Below, in pieces: positions 7,726 to 16,846 of a stretch of 50,133 nucleotides of DNA (positions within the stretch are counted from its first letter, which is position 1; every line of letters begins with the position of its first letter). The notes below the pieces were generated by a model, which saw nothing but the letters and a program-made list of their open reading frames with translations, made no database searches and was not told where the DNA came from. Origin of the DNA: Brevundimonas sp. UBA5866 (lineage in GTDB: Bacteria > Pseudomonadota > Alphaproteobacteria > Caulobacterales > Caulobacteraceae); the NCBI RefSeq assembly GCF_002432125.1, contig NZ_DJFS01000096.1, positions 1 to 50,133 on the forward strand. Direction: 5' to 3'. The position numbers and the translations under genes were made by a program.

Positions 7726-9611
7726 CATGTCTGGCTGTCGATATCGCCGGAACGGGTCTGTTTGCGCCACAGGGTCGCATACTCTCCACCCTGACGGGCA
7801 ACCAGCTGGTGGTGGTTGCCGCGTTCGATGATCTTGCCGGCCTTGAGCACCAGTATCTGGTCTGCGTCGACGATCGTGGACAGACGGTGCGCGATCACCA
7901 GAGTGGTCCGCCCCTTTCGGGCCCGACGCAGGGTTTGCTGGATGGCAGACTCCGTACGGCTGTCCAGAGCACTCGTTGCCTCGTCCAGGATCAGAACGCA
8001 CGGATCCGCAATCAAGGCCCGCGCAATACCCACACGCTGACGCTCGCCCCCGGACAGCTTCAGTCCACGCTCTCCCACACGGGTTTGCAGACCATCGGGT
8101 AGAGTGCGGATGAAATCACCCAGTTCCGCCGCCTCAACAGCGGCCCATATTTCGTCCTGCGTCGCCTCCGGGCGTGCAAAGGCGATGTTGGCAGCCAAGG
8201 TATCGTTGAACAAGGCAACGTCCTGGGGAACCAGAGCCACAGCCTGACGCAGGGATTGCTGGCGGATTTGACGGACATCGTGCCCTGCGATCGACACCTG
8301 TCCGGACTGGGCATCCAGCAAACGCAGCACCAGCTTCACGATTGTCGATTTGCCAGCCCCCGACGGCCCGACCAGCGCGGTCGTGGTTTGTGCGGGCACG
8401 ATGAAGCTGACATCGTCCAGTCCATTCGAGCGGGCATCGTGACGGAAGCTGACGTTCTCGAAACGAACCTCGGCACCGCAGTTCGATTCAAGTCGCGGAA
8501 GGGCGATTGCATCAGGGGCATCCGCCACCAGTGGCTTTTCACGCATCACCTTAAGCATTTCTTCCATATCTATGAAAGATTGCCGTATTTCCCTGTAGGC
8601 AAATCCCAGAATATTCAGGGGTTGGTACAGTGACGTCATGATCAGGACGGCGGCGGTCACATCACCCGGCCCCATACGACCCGCAGCCGCCTCAAAGCCC
8701 GCCATCACCGCCAGCACACCCAGACCCACATTCATGATCACGGCCTGGATCATATTCAGGGCCGCGAGCGAGGAATTGGCCTTGAGCGAGGCAGCGGCAT
8801 AGGCCGTCAGCGACTGCTCGTAAGCTTCCGACGTCCGGCCCTCGGCCCCAAACGACTTGACCGTCTCGAAGTTGAGCAAGGCATCGACAGACAGGCCTGC
8901 TGCCTCTGCATCCGCCGCATTCATGACGCGGCGATGCTCCAGTCGCCAGTTCGCCATCATGAAGGTGACCGTGGCATAGACCCCCACCACCACGATGGCG
9001 ACCAGCGCGAACCGCCAATCGTATTTCCCGCCCAGTACAGCCGCCGCCAGCACCAGCTCCAACAAGGTCGGGCCGAGGTTGAACATCAGAATACGCAGCA
9101 GGAAATCGACAGCCCGCGAGCCGCGGTCCATCACACGCGACAGCGTGCCCGAGCGTTTGGTCTGGTGGAAATCGGTTGAAAGGCTCAGCGCATGGGCAAA
9201 AGCGTCTGCTGCCGTCTTGCGCTGGGCCGCAGCACGCACCGGTGCAAACACCACATCCGAAAGCTGCGGGGTAACCGCTGCCAGCAGACGTATAATCGCC
9301 CAGCCGACCGCAAAGGCCGCAAATCCCAGCCCGAAGGCCGTGGCGGTACCCTGCCCTTCGGCCAGCTTGTTGACCGCAGCCCCAAGCACCAGCGGCGCAC
9401 CGACGCCCAGAGCCTTGCCCGCCAGTGTCAGGCCGACAGATCCAACCAGACGCGCAGGCAGCTGCGGCGCGCCGGAACGGCCAACAAGGCATATCAGATC
9501 GGCTAGCGCAGCGAAGGTGCCGGGCGTTTCCGGCGCTTCGGTCCCCGCCCCTGCCGCCAAGGCCTTGGTGGTCACATCACCTCGACGCGAACCGCCTCTT
9601 TCACCCCGCAT
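7725..9611 (-). CDS. ABC transporter, ATM1/HMT1-type fused permease-ATPase
   Basis: 628-residue half-transporter that would work as a homodimer in the inner membrane. An N-terminal region of about 50 residues is followed by a six-helix type I exporter domain (about 55-335) and a nucleotide-binding domain: Walker A GPSGAGKST at 415-423, Q-loop in VPQDVALF, signature LSGGE at 519-523, Walker B VLILDE at 539-544 and H-loop His575. Sequence style (FAYREIRQSFIDMEEM before the ATPase, VKSFGAE in the core) points to the ATM1 subfamily, whose bacterial members export glutathione-linked or metal-related compounds. The substrate here is not shown by context. It converges on the response-regulator operon and follows the threonine aldolase gene by 48 bases, so co-transcription is possible. 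Confidence 0.92.
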   Translation of the reverse strand: MRGERGGSRRGDVTTKALAAGAGTEAPETPGTFAALADLICLVGRSGAPQLPARLVGSVGLTLAGKALGVGAPLVLGAAVNKLAEGQGTATAFGLGFAAFAVGWAIIRLLAAVTPQLSDVVFAPVRAAAQRKTAADAFAHALSLSTDFHQTKRSGTLSRVMDRGSRAVDFLLRILMFNLGPTLLELVLAAAVLGGKYDWRFALVAIVVVGVYATVTFMMANWRLEHRRVMNAADAEAAGLSVDALLNFETVKSFGAEGRTSEAYEQSLTAYAAASLKANSSLAALNMIQAVIMNVGLGVLAVMAGFEAAAGRMGPGDVTAAVLIMTSLYQPLNILGFAYREIRQSFIDMEEMLKVMREKPLVADAPDAIALPRLESNCGAEVRFENVSFRHDARSNGLDDVSFIVPAQTTTALVGPSGAGKSTIVKLVLRLLDAQSGQVSIAGHDVRQIRQQSLRQAVALVPQDVALFNDTLAANIAFARPEATQDEIWAAVEAAELGDFIRTLPDGLQTRVGERGLKLSGGERQRVGIARALIADPCVLILDEATSALDSRTESAIQQTLRRARKGRTTLVIAHRLSTIVDADQILVLKAGKIIERGNHHQLVARQGGEYATLWRKQTRSGDIDSQT

Positions 9612-9659
9612 AACAAGCCGTCTCTTTCGTTGGTTTGACTAAGCCGGCCCTGCAGGCCC

Positions 9660-10676
9660 TCAGTTCAAATGGCTAAGCACACCGATAAGTTCATCTACGG
9701 CCTCGGCTTTTGTCGCCCATGAGCAGACAAAGCGTACCGATCCATCATCGAAGGCATAAACCGCAAAGCCTTTGTCACGCACAGCCTGCAAGGCCTCGTC
9801 GGGCATGCGCACGAAGACGGTGTTGGACTCGACCGGATGTGCCAGCACAAAGGGCGTAGAGCCTTCGATACCATCGGCAAGACGCTGTGCCATTGCATTG
9901 GCGTGCCGCGCACCGGACAGCCATTCACCGCTCGTGATCAAACCACCCAATGGGGCCGCAAGAAGCCGCCCCTTGGAGGCCGTCTGACCGCCCTGCTTCA
10001 GACGATTATCGATACGGCGCGAAAGGCTGCGGTTGATGATGACCAACGCCTCGACGCCGTGCGCGCCGGCCTTTGCTCCGCCAAGGCTGACGATATCCAC
10101 ACCCATCCGCCCCAGAGATTTCGGGTCGAACCCAGCAGCTACAGCATTGGCCAGCCGCGCGCCATCGACATGAACACCAAGGCCTGCGCCCTTGGCCATG
10201 CGGATCAGCAGTGAAAGCTCTTCTTCGGAATAGACCGTTCCATATTCGGTGGCCTGGGTCAGCGTGATCGCAGCCGCGGGCTGGCGGTGGCCCACGACGG
10301 GCTCATCCAAAGCCGCGCACAGACCCTCGACATCGATCTTGCCGGAATAGCCCGGCAAGCCGATCAGTCCCACACCATGACCGAAAAAGCCCGGTGCACC
10401 CGTCTCGTCGGTACAGACGTGTGCCGTGTGGTGCGCCAGAACCGCCTCGAATGGTTGGGCTAGCATGGACAGGGCGATGGAATTGGCCGCCGTTCCGCTG
10501 AAAACAAACCGCACATCGGCATCGACACCCAGCAACGCCCGGACGGCGTCGGCTGCTGCGGCTGTATGCTGGTCTGCGCCATAACCTGCGGCAAAGCCTG
10601 AGTTGGCCTCGATCAGTGCGTTCAGCGCTGACGGGGCCATGCCCGCTGTGTTGTCGGAAGCAAAATCGTAGCGCAA
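9660..10676 (-). CDS. ltaE: L-threonine aldolase (PLP-dependent)
   Basis: 338-residue fold-type I PLP enzyme of the threonine aldolase family, which cleaves threonine or allo-threonine to glycine and acetaldehyde. The opening YDFASDNTAG, ring-stacking His83 (HHTAHV), the Asp171 block VDGARLANA that holds the cofactor, and Lys202 in SLGGAKAGAHG (Schiff-base lysine) are all present. Family length is usual. The start is taken as TTG 10676, where MRYDF aligns with the canonical MRFDF; no ATG fits. It begins five bases after the mscS stop, so it is in the same unit. Some relatives act on other beta-hydroxy amino acids (for example phenylserine), so the exact substrate is uncertain. Confidence 0.88.
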   Translation of the reverse strand: MRYDFASDNTAGMAPSALNALIEANSGFAAGYGADQHTAAAADAVRALLGVDADVRFVFSGTAANSIALSMLAQPFEAVLAHHTAHVCTDETGAPGFFGHGVGLIGLPGYSGKIDVEGLCAALDEPVVGHRQPAAAITLTQATEYGTVYSEEELSLLIRMAKGAGLGVHVDGARLANAVAAGFDPKSLGRMGVDIVSLGGAKAGAHGVEALVIINRSLSRRIDNRLKQGGQTASKGRLLAAPLGGLITSGEWLSGARHANAMAQRLADGIEGSTPFVLAHPVESNTVFVRMPDEALQAVRDKGFAVYAFDDGSVRFVCSWATKAEAVDELIGVLSHLN

Positions 10677-10681
10677 GGCAC

Positions 10682-11617
10682 TCAGTCTTTCTGGGTAGAA
10701 ACAGTATCTGCCGAAGCAGGCATCATGGCTAACTCGCCATGATTGATGGAAACCTGATGCGGATACGGGATTTCAATGCCCGCTGCATCCAGCGCTTCCT
10801 TGCCCGCCTGGATAAGGTCGGCGCGGGTCTGGAAGTGGTCGTCCGAACGGACCCATGCGTGGACGGTCACCTCCACAGCGCTGTCCAGAAGCGCCGTGAC
10901 ACCCGACCAGATGGCCGGCTCCTGCAGCACCTTGGGGTGTTCTGCCGTAACCGCGCAGAGGACCTGACGGGTTTTGTTCAGATCATCGCCATAGCCAACG
11001 GTATATTTGATCTCGATACGGCGGGTCGATTGGCCGCTGAGGTTGACGATCATGTCGCCCAGAACCTTGGAGTTGGGCACAATCACACGGTTGCTGCCAG
11101 CCGCCGACAACTGGGTCGTGAACAGATCGAGCTTCAGGACCGAGCCTGTAACATTCCCGATTTCAACGACATCCCCTACCCGATACGGACGCAGCAACAG
11201 CAGCATAACGCCCGCCGCCACATTGGATAGCGTGCCCTGAAGCGCCAGACCGACCGCAAGGGATGCAGCACCCAGTACCGCTATGATCGATGTGGTCTGG
11301 ACACCCAATCGCTGCAGCACCGCGATCATACCGACGATGATCACGACCACGCGGACGATCTGGACCAGGAAGGACAGAACCGTCGGGTCGCGGCGTACCG
11401 TGCGCGTGCGCGACAAAATCTTGCGCGCTGCCGAACTGGCCCATTTCGCCGCGACCAAGGTAACGGCGAAAATGATGATCGCGATCGTCAGGTTGACGGC
11501 GAACACGCCCAGCATGTCCATTGCCTTGCTGATCACGACAGCATCGGCGGACAAGCGCTTCTCAACCTCTTGCAGAGAGGTCGGCAGGGTTTCGATGGGG
11601 GGAATTCCAATCTGCAT
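10682..11617 (-). CDS. mscS: small-conductance mechanosensitive channel, MscS family
   Basis: 311-residue inner-membrane channel that opens on membrane tension to release solutes during hypo-osmotic shock. Three transmembrane helices at about 37-57, 82-101 and 109-142; the last, pore-lining helix has the expected Ala/Gly pattern (ILGAASLAVGLALQGTLSNVAAGVMLL). It continues into the beta domain with RPYRVGDVVEIG and VPNSKVLGDMIVN, then the C-terminal alpha/beta domain (IEIKYTVGYGDD onward). Length is close to E. coli MscS (286), with a somewhat longer N-terminus and tail. It precedes the threonine aldolase gene by five bases and follows the hybrid kinase gene in divergent orientation to nothing: all are on the minus strand. 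Confidence 0.95.
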   Translation of the reverse strand: MQIGIPPIETLPTSLQEVEKRLSADAVVISKAMDMLGVFAVNLTIAIIIFAVTLVAAKWASSAARKILSRTRTVRRDPTVLSFLVQIVRVVVIIVGMIAVLQRLGVQTTSIIAVLGAASLAVGLALQGTLSNVAAGVMLLLLRPYRVGDVVEIGNVTGSVLKLDLFTTQLSAAGSNRVIVPNSKVLGDMIVNLSGQSTRRIEIKYTVGYGDDLNKTRQVLCAVTAEHPKVLQEPAIWSGVTALLDSAVEVTVHAWVRSDDHFQTRADLIQAGKEALDAAGIEIPYPHQVSINHGELAMMPASADTVSTQKD

Positions 11618-11684
11618 GGCTACAGGCTAACGCCTTGGCCGCCGAATGGAAGCATCTGATCTGCCTTAATGTTCCAATGTGCGT

Positions 11685-13502
11685 CTAGGCGGCAAAATGG
11701 GCCACTTCTGTGGAGGCGCTCAGCCCCCGCAATGCCTCACGCCCCTCGCTGGCCTGAACCATGAATGTGGCCAACTGTCGGAAATCGATCGGCTTGTTGA
11801 GATAGGCGTCCGCACCGGCACTGAAACCCGCCTGATGATCCTCCGCCCGCGCGGATGCCGACAACACGATAATGGGCGTATCGGCATTCAGGGGAGACTC
11901 GCTACGGATTTGGCGGGTGGCTTCCAGACCATCCATGACGGGCATGTTCACGTCCATCACGATCAGATCGAACGCCTGATTGGCGGCCAGTTCCACAGCC
12001 ATACCGCCATGCTCGGCCGTAGCCGCCAGATGGCCGTTGCTGCCCATCCAGGCCTCCAGGATCATGCGGTTTACAGGGTGGTCCTCGACCACCAGAACCT
12101 TCATCCCCTGGATATCGCCCTGGGTCGAGGCATCGGCCTCTTCCAGCTTGCTGTCATCCCACGCCACAACTTCGGCCTCGACCGAGAAGGTGAAGGTCGA
12201 GCCGACCCCAAGTTGAGACTCTACATGAATATCGCCATGCATGATGTTGGCAAGACGACGGGAAATGGTAAGGCCCAGCCCCGTTCCACCGTATTTTCGG
12301 GTCGAGGAATTATCGATCTGGGTAAAGGGCTGGAACAAGCGGCAAAGGTCACTTTCGGAAATACCGCCGCCGGTATCCTGTACCGAAAACTCGAACGCCA
12401 CGCGGTTGTCCGAGATACGTCGCCCATGTACGCCGTAGCGGATTTCGCCCTTGTCGGTGAACTTGACCGCGTTCGACAGGAGGTTCGACAATATCTGCGA
12501 CACCCGCAGCGGATCGCCACGGACGATGCTGGGCACCTCGCCGGTAAAGACCGGCTGGATCTTCAGCCCCTTGGCTTTGGCCTGGGCCTCGAACGGTGAA
12601 AGCAGGCGGCGATGCAGGGCATCCAGATCGATATCCACGACCTCAAACGCCATCTTGCCCGCCTCGATCTTGGTCAGGTCCAGAATGTCGTTCAGCAGAG
12701 ACAGAAGGCTGTCACCGGAATTGCGAATGATCGACAGCATTTCACGCTGTTGCGCATCCAGCCGCGATGCGCTGAGCAGCTGGGCCGCCCCCAGAACACC
12801 GTTCATGGGGGTGCGCAGTTCATGTGAAATAACACCCAGAAAGTTGGATTTCGCCGTATTGGCGGCATCGGCCTTATCGCGCGCAGCCTCCAGCTCACTG
12901 ATCAGGTGGGTCTGGTGCTCCTGAAAAGCCAGAATGCGCTCTTCACGCAGCATGGTCATAAGCACCAGCACGAACAGCCCGCCCAGCATCAACGGTCCCG
13001 TCGTCAGAAAAGACCAGAAGTCGGGGGTTCCCCACAGGCTTGACGCGATAATCACGGCTGCCACGCCATAGGGCGACGAAATCAGCACAGCCTGACGCGG
13101 CGAGTTACGCAGTTGCGCAAACACCAGCACATAGCCTGACGCCAGAAGCGCCATCGCCATTTCGTGTCCAAAGGAACGGCCCGAGAACCAGGCCAGCAGG
13201 GGCGCAATCGCCCATACAGCCGTTGTCGCCGTTGCCACCAACGGGAAAACCGTCCCCCAGTCGGACTGCTCGCGGCGACTGGCCCGGCGCTCGGCCAGAC
13301 CACGCACGGCACCCGCAGCCAGTGTCACCACCAGCCAGCCCAGGCCCAGCTTCAGCCCCACGGCCGAACAAAGCGCCAGACCCCAGCTAAGAATGATCAG
13401 GTAGCGCAGATACTGCGTTTCCAGAATCGCGCTTAGTGCCTGCGCTGCAGACCCCGGAACGTCGCCATCAAGGCCACGTCCAATGCTACTTCCACCCACC
13501 AT
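11685..13502 (-). CDS. membrane hybrid sensor histidine kinase
   Basis: 605-residue hybrid kinase. About five or six membrane helices fill residues 32-185 with very short loops, so there is no large periplasmic sensor domain; the signal may come from within the membrane. A short coiled linker (190-215) leads to HisKA with phospho-acceptor His227 (SHELRTPMNG). HATPase_c follows, with N box Asn344, G1 DTGGG (376-380) and G2 GGTGLGL (405-411). A receiver domain (468-585) has acidic residues in VVEDHPVN, Asp517 (IVMDVNMPVMDG) and Lys570. The absence of an Hpt or output domain means phosphate must pass to a partner encoded elsewhere. It stands alone, 89 bases downstream of bolA on the same strand. 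The signal sensed is unknown. Confidence 0.94.
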   Translation of the reverse strand: MVGGSSIGRGLDGDVPGSAAQALSAILETQYLRYLIILSWGLALCSAVGLKLGLGWLVVTLAAGAVRGLAERRASRREQSDWGTVFPLVATATTAVWAIAPLLAWFSGRSFGHEMAMALLASGYVLVFAQLRNSPRQAVLISSPYGVAAVIIASSLWGTPDFWSFLTTGPLMLGGLFVLVLMTMLREERILAFQEHQTHLISELEAARDKADAANTAKSNFLGVISHELRTPMNGVLGAAQLLSASRLDAQQREMLSIIRNSGDSLLSLLNDILDLTKIEAGKMAFEVVDIDLDALHRRLLSPFEAQAKAKGLKIQPVFTGEVPSIVRGDPLRVSQILSNLLSNAVKFTDKGEIRYGVHGRRISDNRVAFEFSVQDTGGGISESDLCRLFQPFTQIDNSSTRKYGGTGLGLTISRRLANIMHGDIHVESQLGVGSTFTFSVEAEVVAWDDSKLEEADASTQGDIQGMKVLVVEDHPVNRMILEAWMGSNGHLAATAEHGGMAVELAANQAFDLIVMDVNMPVMDGLEATRQIRSESPLNADTPIIVLSASARAEDHQAGFSAGADAYLNKPIDFRQLATFMVQASEGREALRGLSASTEVAHFAA

Positions 13503-13591
13503 ATTGGCCGCCCCCGCGTCCCACGGCTATTTCGTTGGCGGCGACGTTACGTCCGAGTCGCTAAGACACAGTGAATCGCCGGAAAACGATG

Positions 13592-13897
13592 TTATTTTCT
13601 ATCCCCCGCCTCATCAGGCGTCCTGGCAGATATGGATAAGGCATGGATTGGGCCAGCTAATTCTTCAGCCAGCAGCTTTTGCACCATGCGCTGACGGTTC
13701 ACGCGCGACTGCCCCTCGAAGGCCGCGCTGACAACGGTCAGGTTGAAATGGCTTTCCCCGCCAGCCTTGGCATCCATACCGCCATCATGGTGATGGCCAG
13801 CGTGTCGCCAGCTGTCATCCTCGATCTCCAAACGTTGCGGAGAAAGCGCGGCTTCCAGTTTTTGTCGTATAATTTGGGCAACCGGGCCATCGGACAT
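13592..13897 (-). CDS. bolA: BolA family protein
   Basis: 101-residue class II KH-like BolA protein. Relatives bind monothiol glutaredoxins through a shared [2Fe-2S] cluster and take part in iron-sulfur trafficking; E. coli BolA also influences morphology. Seen here: the LEIEDDSWRHAGHH segment with several histidines (about 23-37), HFNLTVVSAAFEGQSRVNRQRMVQKLL (the conserved core), then the short C-terminal helix LAGPIHALSISARTP. Family-typical length. It diverges across 46 bases from the J-domain gene, and BolA beside J-domain and cobS is a known alphaproteobacterial neighbourhood. Confidence 0.93.
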   Translation of the reverse strand: MSDGPVAQIIRQKLEAALSPQRLEIEDDSWRHAGHHHDGGMDAKAGGESHFNLTVVSAAFEGQSRVNRQRMVQKLLAEELAGPIHALSISARTPDEAGDRK

Positions 13898-13943
13898 CGG
13901 TCAAGTCCTTGAAGCAGTCCAATTCAGGCTTACACTTGTAACG

Positions 13944-14615
13944 ATGTCTGCGTCATTCGAATACAAACCCCGTTTCACCGATATTCGGGTGAAGCCGCCC
14001 AAGCCCGAAGAGGAAGCGGCGCAAGAAGACGTACTGCACCTGAAGCCCGGCGAAAAGCCGTGCGACTTCGAAGGCTGTTCAAAACCGGCCACGGCCCGCG
14101 CGCCCAAATCGCGCGAGCGCATGAACGACTTCTATAATTTCTGCCAAGCCCACGCGGCCCAGTACAACAAGAGCTGGAACTTCTACGCCGGTATGACCGA
14201 GGCGCAGATCCGTGCCGCGCAGGAAAACGAGGCCATGACCGGCGGACGCCCGACGTGGGATATGAAGGTCAGCCGCAATTCCCGCGTCACCGCCGCCATG
14301 AACGCCAAGATGGGGGCCAAGGGCGCCGCCAGCGGCTGGCAGGACAGCTTTGGCCTGTTCGAGCGCCGCGTGAACGATCAGGCGGGGCCTGTGATGTCCG
14401 AAGCCGAGGCGCGTCTGGGCCGTCTGGAACGTCAGGCCATGGCCGATCTGGGCTTGGACGCAACCGCCACCAAGGAAGCCGTCAAGGCCCGCTATCACGA
14501 GCTGCTGAAACGCTTCCACCCCGACACCAACGGCGGCGACCGCGCCACCGAGGCAAAACTCCAAAACGTGATCAAAGCGTACAAGACGCTTAAAAAGGCC
14601 GGACACGCGGCCTAA
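13944..14615 (+). CDS. J-domain protein with N-terminal Cys/His cluster
   Basis: 223-residue DnaJ-class protein with the J domain at the C-terminus (about 165-220): helix II ARYHELLKRFHPDTNGG contains the HPD motif at 192-194, which stimulates Hsp70 ATPase. There is no Gly/Phe region and no DnaJ zinc fingers. The N-terminal part has Cys40, Cys45, Cys67 and His70 (CDFEGC ... FCQAH), which could bind one metal ion. The middle is charged and helical. It therefore looks like a specialist co-chaperone (type III J protein) rather than general DnaJ. It is divergent from bolA and 62 bases upstream of cobS on the same strand. Confidence 0.92.
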   Translation: MSASFEYKPRFTDIRVKPPKPEEEAAQEDVLHLKPGEKPCDFEGCSKPATARAPKSRERMNDFYNFCQAHAAQYNKSWNFYAGMTEAQIRAAQENEAMTGGRPTWDMKVSRNSRVTAAMNAKMGAKGAASGWQDSFGLFERRVNDQAGPVMSEAEARLGRLERQAMADLGLDATATKEAVKARYHELLKRFHPDTNGGDRATEAKLQNVIKAYKTLKKAGHAA

Positions 14616-14677
14616 CACTCTGCCCGTAACAGTTTATGGCGGTTGAGCCATGAACGCGCCCGCACTAAGGGAGTGCA

Positions 14678-15679
14678 ATGACCTCTCCGCTCGAAAACAC
14701 CGCTGATACCCTGCTGACGCTCGCACCGCACCGCAAGGCGACCGTGCGCGAGATTTTCGGCGTTGATTCCGACATGCTTGTTCCGGTCTTTGAAGAGCGC
14801 GACAGCCACGTTCCGGAAATCGATCCGTCGTACCAGTTCGATCCGCAGACCACGATCGCGATCTGCGCGGGCTTTGCCTTTGACCGCCGCGTGATGGTTC
14901 AGGGCTATCACGGCACCGGCAAGTCAACCCACATCGAGCAGGTCGCCGCCCGCCTGAACTGGCCGCTGGTGCGTATCAACCTCGACAGCCACGTCAGCCG
15001 TATCGACCTGATCGGCAAGGACGCCATCGTCCTGAAGGACGGCAAGCAGATCACCGAGTTCCGTGAAGGCATCCTGCCGTGGGCGCTGCAACGCCCCGTC
15101 GCCCTCGTGTTCGACGAATACGATGCCGGTCGTCCCGATGTGATGTTCGTGATCCAGCGCGTTCTGGAGGCCCAAGGTGCCCTGACCCTGCTGGACCAGA
15201 ACCGCGTCATCCGGCCGAACCCCTATTTCCGCCTGTTCGCCACGGCCAACACCGTGGGTCTGGGCGACACGACGGGGCTGTACCACGGGGCGCAGCAGAT
15301 CAACCAAGCCCAGCTGGACCGCTGGAACATCGTCACCACGCTGAACTATCTGGATCACGACGTGGAGGCCGAAATCGTGGCCGCCAAGGTGCCGCAGTAC
15401 GCCGACGAGAACGGCCGTCGCCAGATCGCGGCCATGGTCCGCGTGGCCGACATGACCCGCAACGCCTTCATGAACGGCGACATCTCGACCGTCATGTCGC
15501 CGCGTACAGTCATCACCTGGGCCCAGAACGTCGAGATCTTCGGCGATGTGGGCACGGCCTTCCGCCTGACCTTCCTGAACAAGTGCGACGAGCTGGAACG
15601 CCCGACCATCGCCGAGTTCTATCAGCGCGCCTTCGGCGAGGACCTGCCCGAAGCCGCCATGCGGGTGAAGGTGGGCTAA
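14678..15679 (+). CDS. cobS: cobaltochelatase subunit CobS (AAA+ ATPase)
   Basis: 333-residue AAA+ protein of the aerobic cobaltochelatase CobN-CobS-CobT, which inserts cobalt into hydrogenobyrinic acid a,c-diamide during vitamin B12 synthesis. Walker A QGYHGTGKST (75-84), Walker B VALVFDEYDA (141-150), a sensor-like FRLFATANTVGLGDTTG region and the CobS-typical N-terminus (VREIFGVDSDM, VPEIDPSYQFD) are present. The start has a strong AAGGGAG Shine-Dalgarno. CobT normally follows directly; here the next gene is argC on the opposite strand after a terminator, so the partner must lie elsewhere or be absent. Assignment rests on overall CobS signature rather than a generic MoxR ATPase. Confidence 0.93.
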   Translation: MTSPLENTADTLLTLAPHRKATVREIFGVDSDMLVPVFEERDSHVPEIDPSYQFDPQTTIAICAGFAFDRRVMVQGYHGTGKSTHIEQVAARLNWPLVRINLDSHVSRIDLIGKDAIVLKDGKQITEFREGILPWALQRPVALVFDEYDAGRPDVMFVIQRVLEAQGALTLLDQNRVIRPNPYFRLFATANTVGLGDTTGLYHGAQQINQAQLDRWNIVTTLNYLDHDVEAEIVAAKVPQYADENGRRQIAAMVRVADMTRNAFMNGDISTVMSPRTVITWAQNVEIFGDVGTAFRLTFLNKCDELERPTIAEFYQRAFGEDLPEAAMRVKVG

Positions 15680-15704
15680 AGCCCCCTCGCCTTCTTGCAG
15701 ATAC

Positions 15705-15741
15705 AAAAAGGCCCGCCACGGATTTCCGCGGCGGGCTTTGT
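15705..15741. terminator. bidirectional terminator between cobS and argC
   Basis: Stem GCCCGCC/GGCGGGC (15711-15717 and 15730-15736) flanked by AAAAAG on the left and CTTTG on the right, so it can end transcription of cobS (plus) and of argC (minus, where the A-run reads as T-run). Confidence 0.85.
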
Positions 15742-15763
15742 TATTGGCAGGTCAGGGCCGCGT

Positions 15764-16699
15764 TCAGCGCAGGCCCGTGCCTTCATCGAGGCCAAGCATG
15801 ATGTTCAGGTTCTGGACCGCAGCGCCCGATGCGCCCTTGCCCAGATTGTCCAGCATGGCCACCAGTCGCGCCTGCCCGCCATTGCGGTCACCGAACACGT
15901 GCAGACGCACGGTGTTGGTGCCGTTCAGGGCTTCCGGCTCGATACCGGTCATGGCCTCGGATGCGTCCAGATCGACGACCTCGACGAAGCGCTGGCCCGC
16001 ATAGGCTTCCACCAGAGCGCCGTGGATGCGTTCGATGGACGGCGTTTCCGGCAGGGCCGACAGGTGCAGCGGCACCTCGACCAGCATGCCTTGGCGATAG
16101 TTGCCGACAGCCGGCGAGAACAGCACCGGGCGGTTCAGGCCCGTGTGCTGGGTCATTTCCGGCACATGCTTGTGCTTCAGCGACAGGCCATAGCCACGGA
16201 AGGCGGTCGAAGCGCCCTCGGCTTCGAATTCGGCGATCATGGCCTTGCCGCCGCCCGAATAGCCGGACACGGCGTTGATGGTCACCGGATGATCGGCCGG
16301 AACAATGCCCGCCTTCACCAGCGGACGCATCAGGGCGATGAAGCCGGTCGGATAACAGCCGGGGTTCGACACGCGGGTCGAATTGGCAATGGCCTCGCGC
16401 TGGCCCTTGTCCATCTCGGCAAAGCCGTAAACCCAGTTCGGATCGACGCGATAGGCGGTCGAGGCGTCGATCACGCGCACCTTGTCGTTCTCGATCATCG
16501 AGACAGCCTCGCGCGCGGCATCATCCGGCAGGCACAGGATGACAGCATCGGCGCTGTTCAGCGCCTCGCGTCGGGCTTCCACATCACGGCGTCGGTCGCC
16601 CAGCAGCATCAGTTGCAGGTCGGTGCGCGCCTCAAGGCGTTCGCGGATTTCCAGACCGGTCGTGCCGGCCTCGCCGTCGACGTAGATGGTGTGGGTCAA
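15764..16699 (-). CDS. argC: N-acetyl-gamma-glutamyl-phosphate reductase, type 2
   Basis: 311-residue NADP-dependent reductase, third step of arginine synthesis: N-acetylglutamyl-5-phosphate to the semialdehyde. The N-terminal dinucleotide loop is VDGEAGTTGLEI (7-18), the catalytic cysteine is Cys115 in SNPGCYPTG, and the conserved GYSGGGK segment follows. The short length (about 310, versus about 340-350) and the E-A-G-T-T-G loop place it in the type 2 (ArgC2) group common in alphaproteobacteria. ATG 16699 is followed by a good match to family N-termini. It is downstream of rplM-rpsI but separated by a strong terminator, so it probably has its own promoter in the 86 bases between. Confidence 0.96.
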   Translation of the reverse strand: MTHTIYVDGEAGTTGLEIRERLEARTDLQLMLLGDRRRDVEARREALNSADAVILCLPDDAAREAVSMIENDKVRVIDASTAYRVDPNWVYGFAEMDKGQREAIANSTRVSNPGCYPTGFIALMRPLVKAGIVPADHPVTINAVSGYSGGGKAMIAEFEAEGASTAFRGYGLSLKHKHVPEMTQHTGLNRPVLFSPAVGNYRQGMLVEVPLHLSALPETPSIERIHGALVEAYAGQRFVEVVDLDASEAMTGIEPEALNGTNTVRLHVFGDRNGGQARLVAMLDNLGKGASGAAVQNLNIMLGLDEGTGLR

Positions 16700-16784
16700 C
16701 TCACTCTAATCCCTAAGCCGCAACGGTGCGGCGACGCTGACATAATAGGCTTGGGCGCGGGCCACAATCCGCCCAAAGCCCAAA

Positions 16785-16819
16785 AGAAAAGAGCGCCCCG
16801 GATTTCTCCGGAACGCCCC
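16785..16819 (-). terminator. intrinsic terminator of rplM-rpsI
   Basis: On the minus strand a GC-rich hairpin (GGGGCGTTCCGG pairing with CCGGGGCGCTC, loop AGAAAT) is followed by TTTTCTTTT, 28 bases after the rpsI stop. Confidence 0.88.
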
Positions 16820-16846
16820 TTCCAAATACCGATCGCGGTAAAGCGA

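Noticed and set aside
16700..16790. Small inverted repeats between argC and the rpsI terminator
   Set aside because: Short arms without T-run or spacing that suggests a site; probably chance in GC-rich sequence.
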